From assembly GCA_965263365.1 (NCBI GenBank), contig OZ253672.1, positions 1 through 64,000 of the forward strand: a stretch of 64,000 bases of DNA, given 5' to 3'. The translations under genes were made by a program, and so were the position numbers. Under the pieces are notes generated by a model, which was not told the DNA's origin, did no database searches, and saw only the letters and a list, made by a program, of their open reading frames with translations. Positions 17,999 through 26,540 of the stretch are shown piece after piece. The DNA is from CANMUM01 sp965263365. GTDB taxonomy: Bacteria; Pseudomonadota; Alphaproteobacteria; Rhodobacterales; Rhodobacteraceae. Each line of letters opens with the position of its first letter. Positions within the stretch are counted from its first letter, which is position 1.

Positions 17999-18786
17999 TA
18001 AATCAACTTAAGATCCGCAGAAGTCACGAGGAAGAAACCATTGCGAAACTCAGGTTTTCCATATTGGAGTGGCTCTTTGCGTTCAAAATCGAGTACTTTT
18101 CCACCAGCCGCACGCACAACTGCATCTGCTGCTGCAGTGTCCCATTCCATTGTGGGGCCTAGGCGTGGATAAAAATCAGCTTCGCCAGTGGCGACTAGGC
18201 AAAATTTTAGTGAAGAGCCGGCTGATTGAAATTCAGCAACATTATATTGTTGAATATATTCATCTGTAGCGGCGTCGCGGTGAGATTTCGAGGCAACAAT
18301 TTTTAACCCAGACATATCGGATTGCGCAACTTGAATAGGCTCTACTTTTCCAGGGCTCTCCATGTTGAAAGGGGCAATCTCTTCATAGGCCTTGCCGTCC
18401 TTGGTGTAAAAAAGGCGAGATTTTGCTGGCGCGTATACCATGCCGAATTCGGGAATGCCGTCTTTGACATAGCCAATATTGACGGTAAAATCTCCGCGTT
18501 TATGGATAAACTCTTTAGTACCATCAAGTGGATCTATAATGAAAAAGCTCTTGGCATCAATTTTGTGGCTGCTGGCGCGTTCTTCGGTGACAATTAGTTC
18601 GGAAGGAAATTGGGCTTTTAGGGCTTCGTAAATGATTTTATCTGCGGCAAGGTCTGCGGCAGTAACCGGAGAATTATCAGTTTTTTTCTCTACGTCCATC
18701 TGGTCAGAATTATAAATTTCTAGAATGGCGGCTCCAGCTTCTAAAATTGTGCTGCGGATAATTTTTAAATCTTTGTCTGAAAACAT
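17998..18786 (-). CDS. cysQ: 3'(2'),5'-bisphosphate nucleotidase CysQ
   Basis: A 262-residue member of the inositol monophosphatase superfamily, closest to CysQ by its overall pattern: SPVTAADLAADKIIYEAL, TEERA, DPLDGTKEFIHKRGDFTVNIG, and EWDTAAADAVVRAAGG. It hydrolyses PAP to AMP, clearing the by-product of sulfate assimilation and of sulfotransferases. It lies directly upstream of the GT2 gene and divergent from the KpsM-like permease. CysQ genes are often found in capsule clusters, and here it could support sulfated polysaccharide synthesis; no sulfotransferase is in the window. A paralogue lies at 3315-4079. Confidence 0.92.
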   Translation of the reverse strand: MFSDKDLKIIRSTILEAGAAILEIYNSDQMDVEKKTDNSPVTAADLAADKIIYEALKAQFPSELIVTEERASSHKIDAKSFFIIDPLDGTKEFIHKRGDFTVNIGYVKDGIPEFGMVYAPAKSRLFYTKDGKAYEEIAPFNMESPGKVEPIQVAQSDMSGLKIVASKSHRDAATDEYIQQYNVAEFQSAGSSLKFCLVATGEADFYPRLGPTMEWDTAAADAVVRAAGGKVLDFERKEPLQYGKPEFRNGFFLVTSADLKLI

Positions 18787-18879
18787 GTGAATTTTATCAC
18801 TTTCTTGAAAATTGTTAATGAACTGCTCAGGAGCCTATGCTAAGTAAAAAAGTGTTAAATATCAATATTAGAGAATAAC

Positions 18880-19662
18880 TTGCTACTCGGCACTACGACG
18901 ACCTTATATAAAATCTATTTTTACGCAGTTGCGGGTATTCGTAAAGAATCAGGATCGACCTCAATTGGGTTTGTTATTTTGATCATCGAAACTTTTGTGA
19001 CATTTCTCATGATGCTTGCAATAATGATGTTGATGCGAAGTATGATGGGTTCGGCCGGCAGCATTCGCGGTCCATTTGGATTTTATGTTTTTATAGGCGT
19101 TTCTCTCTTTATGATGCATGTCAAAATGTTAGGCTCAGTTTTTTCAAAGCCACCAAAAGACTCGATGTCAGCAGTTTTAGCTATTTCTCAAAGCGTTAAA
19201 ATTTTGGGTGATATATTAAATACCGTTTATATGATGACCATCGTAAATATTTTATTTTACGCAATCTTAGTCGCTTACTACCAGTCAACCGTTATTGATA
19301 ACTGGACAGGTTTTCTTATCTGCTATTTCGGCAATATACTTTGGGTATGCTGTATTGGAATATGGTCTCTTGCATTGCGAGGTCTTTGGAGATGGGGCGC
19401 AACGAAATTATTGATGCTTTATCGGCGAGCTGCGATCATAACAAGTGGAAAAATGATTCCGGGAAATTACATCTGGATTTCGGGAAGATTTGGTGGCTTA
19501 TTTTTGATTAACCCGCTCTTTCATTATATAGATCAAGCGCGGGGTTTTGCGTTTCAACACTATAATCCATATGTCTCAAGTCTTTCATTTCCGATACAAG
19601 CAACGGCTATTGGTCTTTGTGTAGGCGTTATTGGATATGCAATTTTTAAAGATAAAATGTAG
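18880..19662 (+). CDS. ABC-2 type polysaccharide export permease, KpsM-like
   Basis: A 260-residue integral membrane protein with about six hydrophobic segments. The overall pattern matches KpsM/Wzm-type permeases: an N-terminal cytoplasmic helix, a first pair of helices, GVSLFMMHVK after the second, and the C-terminal signature NPLFHYIDQARGFAF followed by NPYVSSLSFP. These form a channel that exports capsular polysaccharide together with an ATPase (KpsT). No KpsT is encoded in this window, so its partner must be elsewhere. The start is a TTG with a weak ribosome-binding site. It is divergent from cysQ across about 90 bp. Confidence 0.83.
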   Translation: MLLGTTTTLYKIYFYAVAGIRKESGSTSIGFVILIIETFVTFLMMLAIMMLMRSMMGSAGSIRGPFGFYVFIGVSLFMMHVKMLGSVFSKPPKDSMSAVLAISQSVKILGDILNTVYMMTIVNILFYAILVAYYQSTVIDNWTGFLICYFGNILWVCCIGIWSLALRGLWRWGATKLLMLYRRAAIITSGKMIPGNYIWISGRFGGLFLINPLFHYIDQARGFAFQHYNPYVSSLSFPIQATAIGLCVGVIGYAIFKDKM

Positions 19663-19743
19663 ATAACTGCTTTGATTTGCGCGGTTTCATGGTAAAAATG
19701 TATCGCAATTGACATTTTCGATATCCCTTTATAACAGTTGCAA

Positions 19744-20247
19744 ATGAAAAAAATTATCTTAGCGCTTTTCGCGGGCTTGGCCTTGGTTGCCTGTGAAAAT
19801 ATTGAACCTTCAGAAGAAACATCTGAAGATATTGAAGACCGAGAATTGGTCGTTTCCCATAATTATGGTTCTGGGGCGCGTGCTTGCCTAATCGAAGCGA
19901 TGTATTTTGAAGCGCGCGGGACGGGCTATAGAGGACTACGTGCGGTTGGTGAAGTTATTCTTAATCGGTCTGATTCTTCGCGCTGGCCTTCGGGTGCTTG
20001 CGCAGTTCTGAATCAGCGATATAATGGTTCATGCCAGTTTTCTTTTAAGTGCGATGGCATTCCTGAAAATTATCATGAACCCGCTGAACGCGCCAAAGCT
20101 GCTGAAATCGCAGATGAATTACTTAACAACAGGCAGCAAGATATTACAGGCGGGGCAACCTTTTTCCACGCTCAAACAATGGCGCCAGGCTGGTTTAATA
20201 CCTTGAACCGTATTGGAAAATTTGGCGGGAATATTTTTTACAAATAG
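19744..20247 (+). CDS. Cell-wall hydrolase (SleB-like) lipoprotein
   Basis: A 167-residue protein. A short signal peptide ends in the lipobox LVAC (Cys at residue 19), predicting an outer- or inner-membrane lipoprotein. The mature part is a Hydrolase_2 (SleB) domain: ACLIEAMYFEARG contains the catalytic Glu, followed by GEVILNR and CQFSFKCDG. Such enzymes cut peptidoglycan, acting as lytic transglycosylases or muramidases. I chose the ATG at 19744 over a TTG at 19738 because the signal peptide begins MKKIILALF. An acidic Glu/Asp/Ser-rich linker separates lipobox and domain. Confidence 0.88.
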   Translation: MKKIILALFAGLALVACENIEPSEETSEDIEDRELVVSHNYGSGARACLIEAMYFEARGTGYRGLRAVGEVILNRSDSSRWPSGACAVLNQRYNGSCQFSFKCDGIPENYHEPAERAKAAEIADELLNNRQQDITGGATFFHAQTMAPGWFNTLNRIGKFGGNIFYK

Positions 20248-20256
20248 AAATTCATA

Positions 20257-20847
20257 ATGGCGAAACTCTATTTTCATTATTCGACCATGAATGCGGGAAA
20301 GTCGACGACACTATTGCAGGCTTCATATAATTATCAAGAACGCGGAATGAGAACATATATCTTAACCGCGAATTTTGATAATCGTTCCGGAAAAGGCAAG
20401 GTTTCTTCCCGAATTGGCATTAGCGCAGAGGCAGATATTTATGCGAAAGATGAAAATCTATTTGATAAGATTAGCACGCGTTTGGCCTTGGGGAATGTGG
20501 ATTGTGTTTTTGTTGATGAAGCGCAGTGGCTAACGTCAAAGCAGGTTTGGCAGCTTGCGATGGTGGTTGATGATTTAAACGTGCCCGTAATGTGTTACGG
20601 TTTGCGCGTTGACTTTAAGGGTGAACTATTTCCAGGATCAGCCGCTTTGCTTGCATGGGCAGACGAGATGCGAGAAATTCGTACAATTTGTCACTGTGGA
20701 AAGAAGGCGACAATGGTTGTGCGTAGGGGGCCAGATGGAAAAGCACTCAAAGATGGCCCGCAAGTTCTTGTTGGAGGAAATGAGACTTATGTGTCCTTAT
20801 GTCGCCGTCATTTTAGAGAAGAAGTTGAGGCTTCAGATCAAGATTGA
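20257..20847 (+). CDS. tdk: Thymidine kinase
   Basis: A 196-residue type II thymidine kinase, phosphorylating thymidine to dTMP in nucleotide salvage. Visible: P-loop STMNAGKSTT at residues 8-17, FVDEAQWL with the catalytic Glu near 90, and the zinc site (CHCGKKA and CRRHF). It lies 9 bp after the wall hydrolase gene. Its function connects with the nucleoside importer and phosphorylase at 42.9-48.4 kb. Transcription is convergent with hbd, with a 1-bp gap. Confidence 0.95.
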   Translation: MAKLYFHYSTMNAGKSTTLLQASYNYQERGMRTYILTANFDNRSGKGKVSSRIGISAEADIYAKDENLFDKISTRLALGNVDCVFVDEAQWLTSKQVWQLAMVVDDLNVPVMCYGLRVDFKGELFPGSAALLAWADEMREIRTICHCGKKATMVVRRGPDGKALKDGPQVLVGGNETYVSLCRRHFREEVEASDQD

Positions 20848-20848
20848 A

Positions 20849-21754
20849 CTACTTTGTTGGCTGAAAGTGCAGGCTCGAGGGGCGACTAGGAACAGGTTCG
20901 TCTCCACGATAATCATAAAATCCGCGCTTCGTTTTTCGACCAAGCCAGCCCGCTTCAACATATTTGACCAAAAGAGGACAGGGACGGTATTTGGTATCAC
21001 CAAGACCGTCATAAAGGGTTTTCATGATCGCGAGGCATGTATCTAGGCCAATGAGATCGGCAAGTTCTAAAGGTCCCATCGGATGATTGGCGCCGAGCTT
21101 CATTGCGTTGTCGATACTGGTAACTGTTCCGACACTTTCTTGAACAGTGTAGGCAGCTTCATTGATCATTGGAATGAGAATTCGATTAACGATAAAGCCA
21201 GGAAAATCTTCTGAGATTGCGGCTGTCTTACCTATTTTTTCGACCAAAGACATCACAACCTCAAATGTTTCTTCTGATGTTGCAATTCCTCGAATGAGTT
21301 CGACAAGCTGCATAAGAGGGACTGGGTTCATAAAGTGAAATCCCATAAATTTTTCGGGTCGGTCTGTGCAAGCAGCAAGTTTTGTGATCGAAATTGATGA
21401 GGTATTTGTTGTTAAAATTGCGCTCTCATTGATATGAGGAAGCAGGCTTTTGAAGATACTGATTTTGATATCTTCATTCTCGGTTGCAGCTTCAATAATG
21501 AGGTTCGCGTTTTTAAATGTACCGAAATCGGTAGAGGTTTCAATCCGCGAAATTGCCCGATCAATTTCGCTTTGTGTGATCTGCCCTTTTTTCAGTTGGC
21601 GGTTCATATTGGTTTTAATTTTTTCAAGAGCAGCATCGAGTGCATCTTGAGAAATATCATTGAGAATGATTTGAAATTCACTAAGCGCAAAAACGTGCGC
21701 AATTCCGATGCCCATTTGTCCTGCGCCAATAATACCGATGGTTTGAATGTTCAT
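20849..21754 (-). CDS. hbd: 3-hydroxybutyryl-CoA dehydrogenase
   Basis: About 301 residues. The N-terminal Rossmann motif GIIGAGQMGIGIAHVFA binds NAD. HFMNPVPLMQLVE contains the catalytic His, and GFIVNRILIPMINEA and MGPLELADLIGLD are family hallmarks. It oxidises 3-hydroxyacyl-CoA, acting in butyrate, polyhydroxybutyrate or beta-oxidation metabolism. I start it at 21754 (MNIQTIG) because the Rossmann strand begins there; an upstream ATG at 21847 would add 31 unlike residues. In related genomes hbd follows etfA directly; here about 2.3 kb of other genes intervene. Confidence 0.94.
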   Translation of the reverse strand: MNIQTIGIIGAGQMGIGIAHVFALSEFQIILNDISQDALDAALEKIKTNMNRQLKKGQITQSEIDRAISRIETSTDFGTFKNANLIIEAATENEDIKISIFKSLLPHINESAILTTNTSSISITKLAACTDRPEKFMGFHFMNPVPLMQLVELIRGIATSEETFEVVMSLVEKIGKTAAISEDFPGFIVNRILIPMINEAAYTVQESVGTVTSIDNAMKLGANHPMGPLELADLIGLDTCLAIMKTLYDGLGDTKYRPCPLLVKYVEAGWLGRKTKRGFYDYRGDEPVPSRPSSLHFQPTK

Positions 21755-21904
21755 GAAAAATCCACGTAGTTCTTTTGTTAACTGATGTTTGGTTCTGCTA
21801 TGACGATAGCAGCAATTTTTCAGAATGGGAACTGAGTATAATGCCAATCACTTTGTTCAAAAATATCGGTGAAAGTTCCTTCAATTCTGCGAGGGAATCG
21901 TATA

Positions 21905-22645
21905 CTAAACACGGCCAGTTGTAAGTGCACTAACCCAATCCGACCGTAAATTTTTTTCAGCCAATGCGACCATTTCTTTTGCGTCATAGGCAACCGCGCG
22001 CAGATCGAAGCGCCATTTGGCTTCGATTTTTGTTAAAACTGCGTAGCGCGCATGTGATGAGCCGGTTTCACTTTTGTGAAATTGGCTCTGACTATCGTCA
22101 ATATATGCAGGACAGCCGACTGAGCCTGGGTTGATAATAATTTGTTCACCGTTTTGATAAATTCTTGGTTGGTGGCTATGTCCACACAGTAAAATTGGCT
22201 GATGACATTCTTTTGTTTCGGCCTCTATTTGACGTGTGTCTTGAAGTTCGAGATATCCATTTTTGCCTATTTTTTCTAACAAATACTGTGAATCACTGGC
22301 GGGTGTACCGTGACAAAGAAAAAATTCGTTTTCATAATTAACTGTGGAAGGGAGTTTTTTGAGCCAGCTCATTGTCCTTTGCGAAAGCACTTCAAATGCA
22401 CATTTGTCGGAGGGTCCCATCTGTCTTGGATCTGTTTCGAGAAGGTTTCGATCGTGATTACCCCTTATGGTTATAAAGTTTTCATCATGTAGTATTTCTG
22501 CAGTACCCGCCGCGTCAAGCGGGCCGGAAAAATGATCGCCTAAATTAAATACTTGTTCTATGCTTTGTTGTTTTAGATCTGCGAGCACTGCACTTAGGGC
22601 AGCGCTGTTCCCGTGAATATCGGATATGACAGCGATAGCATTCAT
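21905..22645 (-). CDS. Calcineurin-like metallophosphoesterase
   Basis: A 246-residue protein of the YfcE/MJ0936-type phosphoesterase group. All dimetal-site motifs are visible: SDIHGN, NLGDHFSG, IRGNHDRN, LCHGTP and CGHSHQPR. Substrates of this group range from phosphodiesters to unknown nucleotides, so none can be assigned. It sits between hbd and the broken APCDDC-like gene, within the insertion that separates hbd from etfA. Confidence 0.9.
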   Translation of the reverse strand: MNAIAVISDIHGNSAALSAVLADLKQQSIEQVFNLGDHFSGPLDAAGTAEILHDENFITIRGNHDRNLLETDPRQMGPSDKCAFEVLSQRTMSWLKKLPSTVNYENEFFLCHGTPASDSQYLLEKIGKNGYLELQDTRQIEAETKECHQPILLCGHSHQPRIYQNGEQIIINPGSVGCPAYIDDSQSQFHKSETGSSHARYAVLTKIEAKWRFDLRAVAYDAKEMVALAEKNLRSDWVSALTTGRV

Positions 22646-22951
22646 AACTCCATATTGATATCTTGGTATTGAGAGGTCAATCCAAAAAAGTTGAATTTGA
22701 CGGGGTATTTGGACGAGGAGGGCAGCGAATAAATTAGGATCTTGTTGCTGTTACTATGTGGCGAATTTCATTTTGATCTGCTGTGAAAATCTATGAAAAA
22801 GCGGGTGCGAATTCATCCCAATGCGTATTGGAGCTCGATATGAACAGCCAATTTTCGCGAAACTTTTTCCACTTGGTACATTTTGACCGACTTTTTCGGT
22901 GCATCATATCTAGAAGAAAATTCTGCTTGAAAGCGAATTAAAAATTGCGTT
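22646..22951. other. Intergenic region with no supported gene
   Basis: About 300 bases upstream of the phosphoesterase gene and beyond the end of the APCDDC-like pseudogene. A 33-codon frame beginning at the ATG near 22839 has no recognisable similarity and I do not call it. Otherwise I see nothing beyond a likely promoter for the phosphoesterase. Confidence 0.5.
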
Positions 22952-22976
22952 TAAAAACCGCCCCGAAATGGGGCGG
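22952..22976 (-). terminator. Intrinsic terminator after the APCDDC-like pseudogene
   Basis: Read on the minus strand, CCGCCCC - 5-base loop - GGGGCGG is followed by TTTTT. The perfect 7-bp GC-rich stem (22958-22964 with 22970-22976) lies about 10 bases beyond the pseudogene stop. Confidence 0.9.
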
Positions 22977-22986
22977 AAATTTGTGT

Positions 22987-23650
22987 CTATTTTGATTTTA
23001 CAAGCGGCTGTTGAAGGCCAACCATTGGTATGTTTTCGGGGGCGTAGAAGCCAGTCCCATCGACATGCTTGGCACCCATGAAAAGCATATTTGGGTGGTT
23101 GACGGGCACATAGAGCATATCGTGGTCAATAACGTATTCACTCCCTTCAACGAATTTAAGGAGAACGCATGGTTGCCCCAGAATGTCGCGGGTCTCGTTG
23201 ACAGCAAATTTATCTTCGCCACATGAACCTTCTGGGAGTTGGTTAAGTTACTCCGCCATTGGTTCAGCGAGTACATTCAATACCAGCTTTTTATTGAGAA
23301 TGTAGTCTTGCGACCATGCGCCCTCTACTGCAGGGTTTGGGTCATGCCACTGAATTTCACCCGCAAAGTCATAGCGAATGGCGGGTGTTTTGCATGAGCG
23401 GTCCATATAAACTGTGATGTTTGCCTCAAAGCCTTCGTTATTATCAAAGGTAAAGTCTCCCTTTAAATATGTGGGGGGTTGGAGCAAGTTTTGGATCGAC
23501 TTGACTGAGCGATGGGCGAAGCTCACAGCTGATCGATTTCCAGTTCCCGACGATACGTTCTTGCAAACCAGCTAGGCTGTTATCCGCGCTGAAAGCCAAG
23601 GTGGAAATGAGCGAAAAAGACAGCGCGAGCGCAAATTTTTTGATTTTCAC
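22987..23650 (-). pseudogene. Secreted APCDDC-domain-like protein, frameshift plus nonsense mutation
   Basis: Begins at GTG 23650, preceded by AAGGAG, with a signal peptide (MKIKKFALALSFSLISTLAFSA). The mature part starts VGNWKSISCELRP. The frame breaks in a run of six C at 23473-23478; with five C it would read APTPTYLKGDFTF and continue through YMDRSCKTPAIRYDFAGEI. A TAA at 23248-23250 then interrupts the frame after EPMAE, but 86 more open codons follow in that frame (LPEGSCGEDKFAV to VGLQQPLVKSK), ending at 22987. The pattern of paired Cys and beta strands resembles the APCDDC1-type domain found in eukaryotes and some bacteria. A terminator follows. A divergent HxlR regulator is next door. 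Confidence 0.72.
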
Positions 23651-23746
23651 ATGAAACTCCTTAGTTGACACAACGCAAAACTAAAAGCTATATTTAATTT
23701 TATTAACTAGTCATATTTTTTTGTTATAGTCTCATAAATCATACTA

Positions 23747-24061
23747 ATGGAAATACATAAATCTGATTGCCCTGTTACTTATTGTCTCGCTTTAATCGGC
23801 GGCAAGTGGAAACCATTAATTCTCTTTTGTATTGATGGAGGGGTGAATCGTTTTGGTGCCTTGCAACGGGCTATACCTAGCATCACTAAGCAGATGTTAA
23901 CCAAGCAGTTACGAGAGCTTGAGGCCGATGGCTTGATTGATCGAACAATATTTGCAGAAATTCCCCCGCGTGTTGAATATGCTTTGAGTGAAAGAGGGAA
24001 TTCGCTTCGCCCGATTATTCAGAAAATGCGAGCTTGGGGAGAGGTGCATATGCCCAAATAA
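23747..24061 (+). CDS. HxlR-family winged-helix transcriptional regulator
   Basis: A 104-residue MarR-like winged-helix protein of the HxlR/YodB family. CPVTYCLALIGGKWKPLIL, LQRAIPSITKQMLTKQLRELEADGLI and the wing residues PPRVEYALSERG are characteristic. The Cys at residue 7 matches the conserved redox- or electrophile-sensing Cys of YodB-type members. It is divergent from the APCDDC-like pseudogene across about 100 AT-rich bases, which would hold shared operators, so the broken gene was probably its target. ATG follows a TATAGT-like -10 hexamer at close range, so the message may be nearly leaderless. Confidence 0.9.
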   Translation: MEIHKSDCPVTYCLALIGGKWKPLILFCIDGGVNRFGALQRAIPSITKQMLTKQLRELEADGLIDRTIFAEIPPRVEYALSERGNSLRPIIQKMRAWGEVHMPK

Positions 24062-24084
24062 AAACCGCCCTCAATCGAAGGCGG
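24060..24084 (-). terminator. Intrinsic terminator after etfA
   Basis: On the minus strand CCGCCTTC - GATT - GAGGGCGG (one G-T pair) is followed by TTTTT. The stem spans 24065-24084, 27 bases beyond the etfA stop, and overlaps the end of the convergent HxlR gene. Confidence 0.9.
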
Positions 24085-24110
24085 CTGGGTCTTTGAATCT
24101 TGTAAGCCGA

Positions 24111-25028
24111 TTATTTGACAGCGTCTGTGAGCGCGGGAACTGCCTCGAAAAGATCTGCAACGAGGCCAAAATCTGCGACTTGGAAAATTGGCGCTTCAGC
24201 GTCCTTATTAATTGCAACAATAACTTTGCTGTCTTTCATGCCGGCAAGATGTTGAATCGCACCCGATATGCCGCAGGCTACGTAGAGATGTGGAGCAACG
24301 ACTTTGCCAGTTTGGCCGACTTGCCAATCATTGGGCGCAAATCCAGAATCAACTGCAGCACGCGAGGCGCCAACGGCGCCGCCGAGTGCATCTGCAAGGG
24401 CTTCAATGATTTTAAAGTCATCTTCAGAGCCAACACCACGACCGCCTGAAACAACAATCTTCGCTGAAGTGAGTTCGGGGCGATCTGAGCTTTCAACACG
24501 ATCTTCAACGAAGCTTGAAAGCGCAGAAATTTTTGCATCGATCGAGTTTACAGCTGCAGAACCGTCATTGCCGGCGGTGTCAAAGCTTGATGTCCGAACG
24601 GAAATGACTTTTGTAGAATCACTTGATTTTACGGTTTGGATTGCGTTGCCTGCGTAGATAGGACGCTCAAAAGTATCTTGGTCGATTACATTTGAAATGT
24701 CAGTAATTACCATAACGTCCATGAGTGCCGCGATGCGCGGAAGCACATTTTTACCGGAGGCCGTAGCGGGTGCAACGATATGCGTGTAGTCGTCCGCAAG
24801 CGCGATAACCGTATCCGCAATACTCTCAGCAAGGCCATTCGCAACTTCGGCAGTTAGGACTTTGCCCACACCCGAAATTTTTGCAGCTTCAGCGGCAGCA
24901 GCGGCAGGATTAGCGTCACAAACGAGGATATCTACATCGCCGAGGCCTGAAACGGCAGCGACAGTTTTGGCAGTAGCGTCTAGGCCAAGCTCACCATTAT
25001 TCACATCTGCAATTAAAAGTACTGGCAT
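24111..25028 (-). CDS. etfA: Electron transfer flavoprotein alpha subunit
   Basis: A 305-residue EtfA. With EtfB it forms the FAD-containing heterodimer that passes electrons from acyl-CoA and other flavin dehydrogenases to the Etf-quinone oxidoreductase. The C-terminal FAD-binding domain carries SGGRGVGSEDDFKIIE, GASRAAVDSG, VGQTGKVVAP and YVACGISGAIQHLAGM. The start overlaps the etfB stop (TAATG). A terminator follows. hbd, the usual next gene, is displaced. Confidence 0.96.
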   Translation of the reverse strand: MPVLLIADVNNGELGLDATAKTVAAVSGLGDVDILVCDANPAAAAAEAAKISGVGKVLTAEVANGLAESIADTVIALADDYTHIVAPATASGKNVLPRIAALMDVMVITDISNVIDQDTFERPIYAGNAIQTVKSSDSTKVISVRTSSFDTAGNDGSAAVNSIDAKISALSSFVEDRVESSDRPELTSAKIVVSGGRGVGSEDDFKIIEALADALGGAVGASRAAVDSGFAPNDWQVGQTGKVVAPHLYVACGISGAIQHLAGMKDSKVIVAINKDAEAPIFQVADFGLVADLFEAVPALTDAVK

Positions 25029-25786
25029 TAGATTGCTCCTGCTTCTTTGAGTTTACCAACAAGTTCGTCGACGCTTTCCACAATAATACCAGCTTCACGC
25101 GCCGCAGGTTCCGTCGTCGAAACAATCTCTAAGCGCGGTGATACATCCACGCCTAAATCATCGGCTGTTTTAATATCAAGTGGCTTTTTCTTCGCTTTCA
25201 TAATATTCGGCAAAGAGGCATATCTCGGCTCATTAAGGCGAAGATCAACCGTGACAACTGCCGGAAGATTAACTTGAATGACTTGTAGACCACCGTCGAC
25301 TTCGCGCGTGACTTTTGCGTTCCCGTCTCCGAGTTCAAGTTCAGAGGCAAATGTCGCTTGTGACCAGCCCAGAAGAGCTGAAAGCATTTGGCCGGTTGCA
25401 TTCATATCATTGTCGATGGCTTGCTTGCCAGCAATGACGAGACCGGGAGCTTCTTCGTCAATTACCGCTTTGAGTAATTTTGCAACTGCTAAAGGCTCAA
25501 TGTCATTATGCACATCATCTGTTGCATTGATTAGAATTGCTCGATCTGCACCCATTGCGAGTGCCGTGCGAAGAGTTTCTTGCGATTTTTCAACACCAAT
25601 TGACACAACGACGATTTCATCGACCTTGCCAGCTTCTTTCAAACGAATCGCTTCTTCTACGGCGATTTCATCAAATGGATTCATTGACATTTTAACATTT
25701 GCGAGATCGACACCTGAACCATCCGCTTTTACACGAACTTTCACATTATAGTCGATTACGCGTTTTACGGGTACTAATACCTTCAT
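25028..25786 (-). CDS. etfB: Electron transfer flavoprotein beta subunit
   Basis: About 252 residues. MKVLVPVKRVIDYNVKV opens the AMP-binding EtfB fold, and the family signature DNDMNATGQMLSALLGW and later VDLRLNEPRYASLPNIMKAKKKP are present. I place the start at 25786, just after AGGAG, rather than at 25837, which would add 17 unlike residues. It forms an operon with etfA (overlap) and lies about 200 bp downstream of the adenosyltransferase gene. Confidence 0.96.
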   Translation of the reverse strand: MKVLVPVKRVIDYNVKVRVKADGSGVDLANVKMSMNPFDEIAVEEAIRLKEAGKVDEIVVVSIGVEKSQETLRTALAMGADRAILINATDDVHNDIEPLAVAKLLKAVIDEEAPGLVIAGKQAIDNDMNATGQMLSALLGWSQATFASELELGDGNAKVTREVDGGLQVIQVNLPAVVTVDLRLNEPRYASLPNIMKAKKKPLDIKTADDLGVDVSPRLEIVSTTEPAAREAGIIVESVDELVGKLKEAGAI

Positions 25787-25982
25787 GGGCGCTCTCCTTT
25801 TAGGTGCGCGATTTACAACCACGCGATCATTAAACAAGTCTACTATCCCTATGGAACGGATTTATGCGTAGATTCTGGCTTCATAACGACTATCTGGCTA
25901 CTATTCGTTCACTTTTTTTGCAACAAAGAATTTAAAAAACGTGGCGTCGATAGCGTTTTGAGGCAATTTTGAACTTGGTGAA

Positions 25983-26540
25983 TTAGGTTCTGCTGGCGCC
26001 AGGCGTCCATAAAACGTCAGAATTTCCATTTTCATTGGCTATGCGCGCAGCCGCAAAGAACCAATCGGATAGTCGATTCACGTATCGGATAGTCTCTTCA
26101 TTAATTGGTAATTTGACGCTTAAAATTTCGCGCTCAGTGCGGCGTGCAACCGTACGTGCATGATGCAAATGGGCAGCTAGAGGGCTTCCACCGGGTAAAA
26201 TAAAGCTGTTAAGCGGTTTGAGCAGAACCGTCATCTCATCGATTTCGATTTCGAGTCGCTCTGTTTGAGAGGAAATGATACGCAACTTATTTTCTTCGTC
26301 TTTTGAAAATGGTGTACATAAGTCAGCACCAAGATCAAAAAGCTCATTTTGAATACGGGCAAGCGCCTCATCAGTGTCGCCTTCCGCAAAAAGCCTTGCC
26401 ATGCCCACGACTGCGTTTAACTCGTCCGCAGTCCCATAAGCTTGCACAAGTGGGTCAGTTTTGTGAACGCGAGACAGATCGCCAAGATGGGTTTCGCCTT
26501 TGTCACCAGTTTTGGTGTATAATTTATTGAGCGTGACCAT
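25983..26540 (-). CDS. Cob(I)alamin adenosyltransferase, PduO type
   Basis: A 185-residue ATP:cob(I)alamin adenosyltransferase of the PduO family, which makes coenzyme B12 for enzymes such as methylmalonyl-CoA mutase. The ATP-binding N-terminal motif YTKTGDKGETHLGD and the central ARTVARRTERE (cobalamin/ATP contact region) are intact. GGAGG precedes the ATG, which overlaps the stop of the HIG1 gene. The link to etfBA is conserved in Rhodobacterales and may reflect propionyl-CoA and fatty-acid catabolism. Confidence 0.94.
   Translation of the reverse strand: MVTLNKLYTKTGDKGETHLGDLSRVHKTDPLVQAYGTADELNAVVGMARLFAEGDTDEALARIQNELFDLGADLCTPFSKDEENKLRIISSQTERLEIEIDEMTVLLKPLNSFILPGGSPLAAHLHHARTVARRTEREILSVKLPINEETIRYVNRLSDWFFAAARIANENGNSDVLWTPGASRT

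Noticed and set aside
22839..22941. 33-codon frame in the gap upstream of the phosphoesterase gene
   Set aside because: Short, no similarity, and composition not clearly coding; a GGAG before its ATG is the only support.
24304..24657. 117-codon open frame on the plus strand within etfA
   Set aside because: It is the antisense shadow of a strongly conserved etfA; Ser/Ala/Thr-rich composition is typical of a reversed coding strand and there is no ribosome-binding site.
25278..25751. 157-codon open frame on the plus strand within etfB
   Set aside because: Antisense shadow of etfB; the composition mirrors the coding strand and no family signature is present.
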